Source: Ahaetulla prasina
Lineage: Eukaryota > Chordata > Lepidosauria > Squamata > Colubridae
Assembly: GCF_028640845.1 (NCBI RefSeq)
Contig: NC_080539.1
Location: 193,325,436-193,389,435, forward strand
Direction: 5' to 3'
Length of the DNA: 64,000 nt
The notes beneath the pieces were generated by a model. That model saw only the letters and a list, made by a program, of their open reading frames with translations, did no database searches and was not told the DNA's origin. Shown here one piece after another: positions 57,481-64,000 of the stretch; within the stretch, counting starts at the first letter, position 1, and each line of letters opens with the position of its first letter. The position numbers and the translations under genes are program-made.

Positions 57481-57824
57481 TTTTAATCCATATCAACTCT
57501 GGTGATGCCACTTCCATATTAACATTACTCCCTAAACCAGAAGAAGCTACATTTGCTCACTCTCCAATATGGCACAGGCAATCAATTGTCTTTACATGTA
57601 CCAAATTGACAAATCTCTAGCCAACCAAAAAATGGAGATAAATGGCAATATCCAACAACTGGTGGAGAACAATTAAGCATGACTAGACAGTCTGCAGTTG
57701 ATCTCAGTATATTACTTGAGGGGGGGGGAAAACTACAAACACATAGCAGAAACCACATTAATTAGAACTTCCCAAAGCCATTACTCAAGGATTAAATATA
57801 GACCAGCATTTCATACTATATATG

Positions 57825-57858
<34 letters not shown>

Positions 57859-59246
57859 CCATGTAATTCCTTGTTTACCTATTCTATGCCACATCTGAAA
57901 GATACCCTTTTCAGTTCTGTCCCTCACCTATCTTTCCATCATTTTCCGCTCTCCTTTTGTCTATTCTCTTCTCCAACAAAATAAATCTATTTCTTTCTCA
58001 GAATGATAAGCTTGTGTAATAAAAAAAAATATTTAGTTTTGAGGTGCCACATAATTCTGGGTTGTTTCTGCTGCACTAGACAGATATAGTTATTTCACTG
58101 GTAACAAAAAAATATGTGTGACTTTTTTTATAGACACTTCTAAGTAATTCTATCTCCCAATTCTAAAATAATTCTATTTCTTTGTTCCTGACCTGTCTCC
58201 TTACCATTTCACCTTTTCTTTTCTCTTCCCATCTCATTTCATAGAAGCTTATGTGGTTAGTCATTCAGGACCCACAAGACTTTTTATCTTTCCCGTTGCA
58301 GTAGTATGTCACAAATAATTCCTTTCTCTGTTTAGGGTTGTTTTTTTCCCCAATGGAAATAACTTTCTCCCATGCTTATATAATAAGAAAAAAAGCACCC
58401 CCACCCTCATGCCCTGGAATCTCTTCACTCTACTTGATACATAACATAATTCAAGTGGTAAATAAAAACAAGAGAATACAATAAATACAATAATGCAACA
58501 CCTGTACTCTTCAAGATGGAAGTGTGCAAGAGTATTCAGTTGGATAATCCTCACATTTTCTTTATTTTATGATAGCAGAAAGTTTGAGAAGCATTGAATA
58601 TGAACTCTTACGTTAGTTTGACTTTTTTTCTCAATTAACATGTCATTTTGATTATTTCCAGAAGTCTTTTTTTTGCCTCTGTGTGTGTTTTCTGTAAAGA
58701 ACTTAGCTGAGTACAGATATTTATAGCTCCCACTTGCTATGTTTTTTTATATGAATGTCTTCAAAGATATACACCACAATTGGCCTTGTAGTTTTAATAG
58801 TGATTAGTGAGAATAATTTACCACAAACCAGCAAGAGGCAAGCAAGTAATAAAATTTCATAATGGCTGAAAAAAGAAATCGGTGTCATAAAACATAGGGG
58901 AACTGAAATCCACTTGAGTCCCTTATTCTTCAGATTCATAAACCAATAAAATATTGCACTGACTTGTAATAGCAAATTTTCATTAATTTTGTATACTGCT
59001 TTTGACAATAATCCAATGTATATTTACATTTATACATGTAGTATTTTTATTATGGACATTTTGTCTGAACAGAGAACTTAAGTACGGGACTGAGGCCATA
59101 GAAAAGCTATCTGAGATAACTAATTGAATTCACCAGAAAGAGGTATCTTTGGAAATGAATCATGCTCCTTTTTTTACACATGGAATATTCTGATTAACAA
59201 GGCTATATGCCAAAGTTTAAAATGCAACAATATTTTCCCTAGCTGC
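57481..59246. other. unassigned sequence with a (CA)n tract
   Basis: A (CA)n microsatellite lies at about 57826-57855. Otherwise AT-rich with no recognised gene or repeat. Confidence 0.5.
57826..57855. repeat. (CA)n microsatellite
   Basis: About 15 CA units following ATGTT. Confidence 0.97.
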
Positions 59247-59337
59247 CCCTTCCCTTCCCTTCCCTTCCCTTCCCTTCCCATCCCTGCCCTGCCCTGCCCT
59301 GCCCTTCTCTTTTCTTCTCTGCCCTGCCCTGCCCTGC
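59247..59337. repeat. (CTTCC)n and (CCTGC)n pyrimidine-rich repeat
   Basis: Five-base units CCTTC, then CCTGC, then TTCTC-type sequence, then CCTGC again. All are C/T-dominated and G-poor apart from the TGC units. Confidence 0.95.
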
Positions 59338-59790
59338 ATTTAGTGTTAAAAAATAGTGTTGTAAAAGATCACTCTATACATTATTTCCATGTATGAAATT
59401 ATTATTGCACATTGAAAGATGCACTTCATTCTGAAATAAAGGAAAATGGGGGCGGGAGATTCTTCAAATGTGCAGAGTTGAAAACAGGGGTGGAATGTTT
59501 GACATTTTAGCTTTCCAATTATTTTATTACTGAAATGGAACTAAAACATACTTAGTTATCATTATAGCTGATGACTTTTAAAAGAAAACCTTTTGGGGAG
59601 GCTTAACAGAGAACCCCAAAAGTTTTCCTGTGCAATTCATGACCTTATTACATCTAGATGCTGAATGCATAGTGTATGTTTAAACAAAATTAAATAAAAA
59701 TGTATTAATATTAATATAGATATGAATCTGCATAGAAGCTGAAGAAACTAGAACATATACTCAGCTCATGCAAGAAATTCACATGAACTG

Positions 59791-61586
59791 GAGACGACTT
59801 CCGGTATCCAGCGGCAACGGACGTCTGGAAGGCTTCTCCTGCCTCCAGCGCCCGAATCCGGCCGCCGCCGAGGCCCTCAGGGGCCAGGTGTTCCGAAAAG
59901 GACACCTGCCGCAGACGGCTCGCCAGGGTCTCCCAGCCGACATACAGGACTGTGGGGACCCGATGCTGGCGCGTCCTAGGCTCGGCGGGGTTCGAGGCCA
60001 CAGGCGCGGCCATTATTTTGGTCGTGGCCTGGGCCGCTGTGCCCAGTGACACGGGGCATTGGATTTATAACTGCAGCAGCCTGGTGGTGAACAGGGCACG
60101 GAGAAGAATTGAGGAGGAGAAGGGAAGGAATATCGGTGGCGTGGTGGACTGCTCCGGTGCGGGGGTTTTTCTCCCCTGCGGTTGGAAGAACACGAGTTAT
60201 TCTGGAGAGGAGAACTTAAAATAAGAAGATTACCGGTTTTGTGGAGCTCTGGAGAAGAGGTGATGGAGAAATTTAGGAGGGAAGGTTTGAGGCCCCCTCC
60301 TTCTGGGGAACAGTGGTGGCGTCCAGCTTCCGCCTTCACTATGAGAATTTTGATGACATCACTTCCTTCGGCTTCCTGGTTGACTAACTGTACTCTGGAC
60401 TCGTTGCTCCTGTGAGTGCCCCTGGTGGATCCGGAGGAAATTACAAGGATACTGTGCCTGCCTGAGGATTTTGTATTTTTTTTCCTTAATGGCAAAGGTC
60501 AGAGACCAACTGCTGGAGAGATGGAGAGAATTTTGGAAAAGTTATCTAATATGGACAAGAAATTGATGAAATAAGAGCAGAAATTGTGACTATCCAAAAG
60601 GATTTAAAGGATACTCAACAAGTTTCAGCAGAAAACAAGCAGAAAGTGGAAGGTTTGAGGGTGAGATGCGGGGAGTGCAGAAAAGAGAGGAGACGACAGG
60701 CAATGCTGTGCTTGGACTACAGATGGATAAAATGTCTTATTTCCTTAGGTTTCAAAATTTGGAAGAAGTGGACCAAGAAGACTTGAGAGATGTTGTGACT
60801 AAATTGTTGGGAGAATTTCTTGGGAGAGGTGTTGATTTCATGAATTGGGATGTGGATCGAGTTTATAGAGTTAATTAGCAATATGCACGCACGCATGCAG
60901 TTCCCAGAGAGGTTCATGTCAAATTTGTGAGAAGAGAGACGAGAGATGAAATTCTTAGAAAACATAGGAGTGGGGCACTGATTTACAGGGGCAGGAGATA
61001 GCCATTCTGAGGCAGATTCCCAGACAGGTACGTGAAAAAGAAAGAAATATTATTTTTGTCAAGCAAATTGTACCAGAAGGAGTGGGCTTCAGATGGCTGA
61101 TGCCAGAGGATTGATGATTTTCCGGGAGGGCATTACGAAAAAATCAGTACAATTGCGGAGGCTACGGCCTATGTGGAGGAACACAAAGCCTTCCTGGAAT
61201 CAGATGACCCAGGAATTGAAGAAGGGAGGTTATAGATCATGGGGCTGAAGCGGCTGCCGCTGTTGCGGCCCTGGAGCTAGGTCAGGCTGAACCCAGAGTT
61301 CTGAGATCCAAAACTAGGAAGTGATAAAGATATTTGGGATTGTGTTGGTTTTCCTTATTCTCTTTTGTACGATATTCTGTTTATTCTTGACTCTTCTTTA
61401 TTACGTATTTAAAATTTGCAAACTTAGCTACTTCGTGTCACCTGCTTGCCTTATGGCTGTTGTATGTGTTAAAAAATTTGAGTAAAATTCTTATTTTAGA
61501 TAAGAAAAATGAAAATTTACCATACCTGATATGTATTTGTATAAACCTTTTTTGACTAATAAAAACTTTTTGAATAAAAAAAAAAA
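59791..61586 (+). mobile_element. short L1-derived element: 5' UTR, ORF1, 3' UTR, no ORF2
   Basis: The 19-bp flank AAGAAATTCACATGAACTG lies directly before (59772-59790) and directly after (61587-61605) the element. It has a GC-rich, CpG-containing 5' part (59791 to ~60480), a broken L1 ORF1 (60489 to ~61323), about 240 bp of 3' UTR and a poly-A tail after AATAAAAACTTTTTGAATAAA. Nothing of ORF2 is present between ORF1 and the 3' UTR. The layout is that of a 'half-L1' (HAL1-like) element, or of one internally deleted L1. Confidence 0.85.
60489..61323 (+). pseudogene. L1 ORF1 (RNA-binding chaperone), frameshifted
   Basis: L1 ORF1 protein coats L1 RNA as a coiled-coil trimer. A coiled-coil stretch (ERILEKLSNMDKKL, then TIQKDLKDTQQVSAENKQ) is followed by the RRM-like part (LRFQNLEEVDQEDLRDVV, WDVDRVYRVN) and the C-terminal domain (REVHVKFVRRETRDEILRKH, LRQIPRQVREKERN, GFRWLMPEGLM). 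It ends ALELGQAEPRVLRSKTRK and a stop. Frameshifts lie near 60565, 60660 and 60990, with others further on. TAG replaces a codon at about 60877. Each segment remains clear, so decay is moderate. Confidence 0.85.
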
Positions 61587-62210
61587 AAGAAATTCACATG
61601 AACTGATTATAAACAAAAATATCATACAGTTGCCAAAAAAGTTTACTGCAACATCTGTACAAATTATCATGTACCAGTAACCAAAAAATAGTGGAAGTAT
61701 AAAGTTGAAAAAGTAGTTAAAAATAAGCAGGTTAAAATATTGTGGGATTTCTTAATACAGACTGATAAAGTCTTGGTTCATAATACACCAGATATATCTG
61801 CAGTTGAAAAGAGGAATGTGGATAATTGATGTGGTGATTCCAGGGGAATAGCAGTGTAGAAGACAAAGAATTGGAGAAGGTCACAAATGATCAGGATCTG
61901 ACAATCAGAACTGAAATATTATGACATAAACTGGCCATGGTGATCCCAGGGGGCCATACCAAATACTCTTGGATAGCACTTCAAAAATCTGTACATTGAC
62001 AAACTGTCCATCTGTCAATTAAAAATTGCCACACTGCCTTTATCCACACATATACTACTACAATGATACATTGTAATATCCTAGATTCTTGGGAAGAACT
62101 CGCTAAAGAACAGCTAAAGAAATGGCAACTGTGACTTCACATTGTAATATGTAATAACAACAACAGCAACAACAATTTATATGCTAAGTCCCAGTAACCC
62201 TGGACAATTT

Positions 62211-62290
62211 ACAAATTGTTATTTATTTAATATTTAGTTATTTATTTAATACAAATTGTTATTTATTTAATATTTAGTTATTTATTTAAT
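62211..62290. repeat. 40-bp tandem duplication, two copies
   Basis: The unit beginning ACAAATTGTTATTTATTT occurs at 62211-62250 and again at 62251-62290 without a difference that I can see. It is made of ATTTATTTA motifs. Confidence 0.95.
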
Positions 62291-62458
62291 ACATGTAATT
62301 CGAGATTTGAACAGCTTGACACAATGGTCAGATATGGGAGATTCCATTCTATACCCTATAATGGACATCTCTGCATTTGTGGAGCAGCAGAAGCGGTAGA
62401 AGACCTGGCTCACACCCTATTTGATTGTTGGCTGTATAAGAGGGTGAGAGACAGATAC

Positions 62459-63055
62459 TGTTGTGTCTGCGGGGCCCGAGCCCGGCTTCCTGGCAGAGAG
62501 TGACTCGGAGAGTGAGGGGGAAGAGCCAACAGGGCTTCCCTCTGCAGAATCTTCCTCTCTGGCTCCGCTCCAGATTCCAGAAGCAGGCCAGGTGGAGGAG
62601 GAGGAGCTGACATGGCCTATTTCCCCTGACCCCTCCTTCCCCCTGGCAACGCCCCAAGAGCCAGCTGAGGAGGACCAATCGTGGCTAGACGCAAGGCAGC
62701 GACGCTGAAAGAAGCGTGCGCAGCAAAAGAAAGAAAGGGGCCGGCCCAGGGAGTGCTGAGTCATGGAGCCACACCCCACAGGGTATAAAAGTGGGTGGAG
62801 CTGCCTTTGGGCTCCATGATGGACAAAGACTGACTTTTGGAAACTTCGGCTGCTTTATTCAGGAATTGGCTTTTTGGACTTCTGTTTACTTCTGAGCTCT
62901 GGGTTGCTCCAGCAACAGACCGCAGTAGCATTGAAGAGATAAGGAGGACTTGGCAGGCCATCGCAGGTTCGTTGCTAGAACTGATATCTGTAGCAAGAAT
63001 AAATTGCTGGCAAATACAGTCGGCTCGTGTGTCTTCTGGGGGGTGGGGCAGAACA
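62459..63055 (+). mobile_element. solo LTR in LINE fragment
   Basis: It begins TGTTGTGTCTGCGGGG and ends GGGGCAGAACA. The flanks are GATAC (62454-62458) and GGTAC (63056-63060), a 5-bp duplication with one change. GGGTATAAAAGTGGG is a TATA box near its middle and AAGAATAAATTG a polyadenylation signal. It is similar in length, ends and internal order to 53908-54488 and belongs to a related family. Confidence 0.85.
62463..62708 (+). pseudogene. reading frame within the LTR (element ORF end)
   Basis: An open frame of 81 codons starts at the fifth base of the LTR (VSAGPEPGFLAESDSESEGE) and stops at TGA after LDARQRR. It aligns with the LTR frame at 54484-54227: acidic SDSESEGE / SDDSENEG, then SLAPLQ / SLAPTQ, then LATPQE and LDAR / RDAR. 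No initiator ATG is present. Confidence 0.5.
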
Positions 63056-63184
63056 GGTACCTCGGTCTATATACTAAACAAACGATCCATTGAACCCCAT
63101 ATTAAAACAACTTAACTTATGTGTGGCCAGAATTTGAAAACATTTAATATAGTACAGTACTTGACCAAAATGGTTTGATTGAGA

Positions 63185-64000
63185 TCAGCATATTTATTTT
63201 TTTATTTTTATTTATTTGTCAATCATATATAAGTAACAGGTAAAAGTATAAATGTAATTTGGATACATGAAAAGAGTAAGTAAAAAAGGAATATTAGGAC
63301 AGGGACAGTAGGCATATGGGTGTACTTATGCACGCCCCTTACAGACCTCTTAGGAATGGGGTGAGGTCAACAGTAGACAGTTTAAGCTTAAAGTTATGGG
63401 GGTTTGGGGAAGAAACTACAGAGTCAGGTAGTGCATTCCAGGCATTGATCACTCTGTTACTGAAGTCATATTTTCTGCAATCAAGTTTGGAGCAGTTTAC
63501 CTTGAGTTTGCATCTATTATTTGCTCATGTATTGTTGTGGCTGAAGCTGAAGTAATCATTGACAGGTAGACATTGTGGTAGATAATTTTATGCACTATGC
63601 TTAGGTCAGATTGAAGTCTGTGTAGTTCTAAGTTGTCTAAGCCCAAAATTTGGAGTCTGGTGGCATAAGGAATTTTATTATGAGCAGAGGAGTGGAGGGC
63701 TCTTCTTGTGAAATATCTCTGGATTCTCTCGATTGTATTTATGTTCGATATGCAGTGCGGGTTCCAGACAGATGAGCTGTATTCAAGGATTGGTCTAGCA
63801 AATGCTCTAGTTAGTAGTACAATATTACCAGAGAAGAAGCTATGCAAGATTAGGTTAACAACTCTTAGTACCTTTTTGGCAATGTTGTTACAGTGGGCTC
63901 TGGCACTTAGATCTTTAGAAATGAGTACTCCAAGGTCCTTGACAGAGTGAGGATCATCTATAAGGTCATGTCCATCTAATTTGTATTTTATTTTTTGATT
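63185..64000 (-). mobile_element. LINE 3' end, runs off the window
   Basis: On the minus strand the frame 63847-63497 has ARPILEYSSSVWNPHC, INTIERIQRYFTRRA, LQILGLDNLELHRLQSDL and a VYKI-type segment. After a frameshift near 63500 comes a VINAWNALPDSV-type segment and the UTR with CCTACTGTCCCTGTCC, ending at AAATAAATAAA (63195-63215). It belongs to the family of 38590 and 53464. Further ORF sequence continues past 63850 to the window edge. Confidence 0.75.

Larger units (their letters stand above)
59700..62160 (+). mobile_element. R4-like LINE remnant, split by an L1-derived element
   Basis: After removing 59791-61586 plus one target copy, the + strand reads HILSSCKKFT, then YKQKYHTVAKKVY, VKILWDFLIQTDKVL and HNTPDIS. 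This is followed by decayed GDSR and KEIEKV-like segments to about 62150. The order WDF-x-IQTD, N-x-PDI, then IDV-x-x-PGDSR resembles the restriction-like endonuclease region of R2/R4-type LINEs, a clade known in lizards. Many stops and frameshifts are present. Confidence 0.55.
62300..63110 (+). mobile_element. LINE C-terminal fragment, split by an LTR
   Basis: The frame before the LTR reads RYGRFHSIPYNG, LCICGAAEAVEDLAHTLFDC and YKRVRDRY. The C-x-C, then H-x-x-x-x-C spacing is the zinc-finger-like end common in LINE ORF2 proteins. After the LTR (62459-63055) it continues YLGLYTKQ-like for a few codons. The clade is undetermined. Confidence 0.55.
25113..64000 (+). other. ERBB4 intron 3 (5' part)
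   Basis: Inferred from the exon identity. ERBB4 exon 4 should continue with a Glu codon completed from the split G, then a segment containing a Cys and a Trp. I found no such segment downstream within the window. All other open frames belong to mobile elements or are chance frames. Confidence 0.8.

Overview
The window is vertebrate genomic DNA, most likely from a snake, and almost all of it is intron. The only host coding sequence I can support is one 187-bp exon at 24926-25112 on the + strand. It encodes part of extracellular domain I (receptor L domain) of the receptor tyrosine kinase ERBB4. It has an AG acceptor, a GTAAGG donor, and the phase and length expected for ERBB4 exon 3. Everything left of it would then be intron 2 and everything right of it intron 3. 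I saw no second ERBB4 exon.

The squamate/snake assignment comes from the repeats. They include CR1/L3-type LINEs whose 3' ends run straight into microsatellites (TTATG, TTA and AATAG/ATTCT tracts), tRNA-derived SINEs of the Sauria type, L2, L1 and R4-like LINEs, Penelope-like and DIRS-like sequence, and many short hAT-type elements. Species cannot be read from the window.

Layout. 1-12.2 kb: five CR1 copies in unannotated intron, one split by a hAT element. 12.7-18.6 kb: a SINE, a small hAT, an L2 LINE and a terminal-inverted-repeat element. 18.8-20.5 kb: a three-layer nest of an L1 endonuclease fragment inside a hAT inside a CR1. 21.5-21.8 kb: a Penelope-like inverted pair with a hammerhead-like core. 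23.4-24.3 kb: two DNA elements just before the exon. 26-28.7 kb: a complex of inverted and direct repeats joined to an L2. 29-33.3 kb: two SINEs, a LINE 3' end with an (AATAG)n tract, and an old CR1. 33.3-40.7 kb: mostly unassigned. 40.7-43.4 kb: a CR1 cluster with a nested hAT (perfect 8-bp target duplication), then an old L2-like tail. 47.2-47.9 kb: an apparently exact 370-bp tandem duplication. 48.6-51.3 kb: a DIRS-type tyrosine-recombinase retroelement with inverted ends and internal complementary region, lacking any reverse transcriptase. 52.9-55.3 kb: an LTR, then a CR1 carrying a nested LINE tail and a solo LTR. 56.3-57.5 kb: a terminal-inverted-repeat element and an L2. 59.7-63.1 kb: an R4-like LINE interrupted by a short L1-derived element that has ORF1 but no ORF2, followed by a second solo LTR inside another LINE fragment. 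63.2 kb to the end: a further LINE 3' end.

No host operon, host RNA gene or CRISPR is present. All transposon reading frames seen are broken or truncated. The items most worth following up are the ORF1-only L1 element, the internally deleted DIRS element, the hammerhead-like Penelope remnant, a conserved reading frame inside two related LTRs, and seven apparent amino-acid differences from human ERBB4 in the exon.
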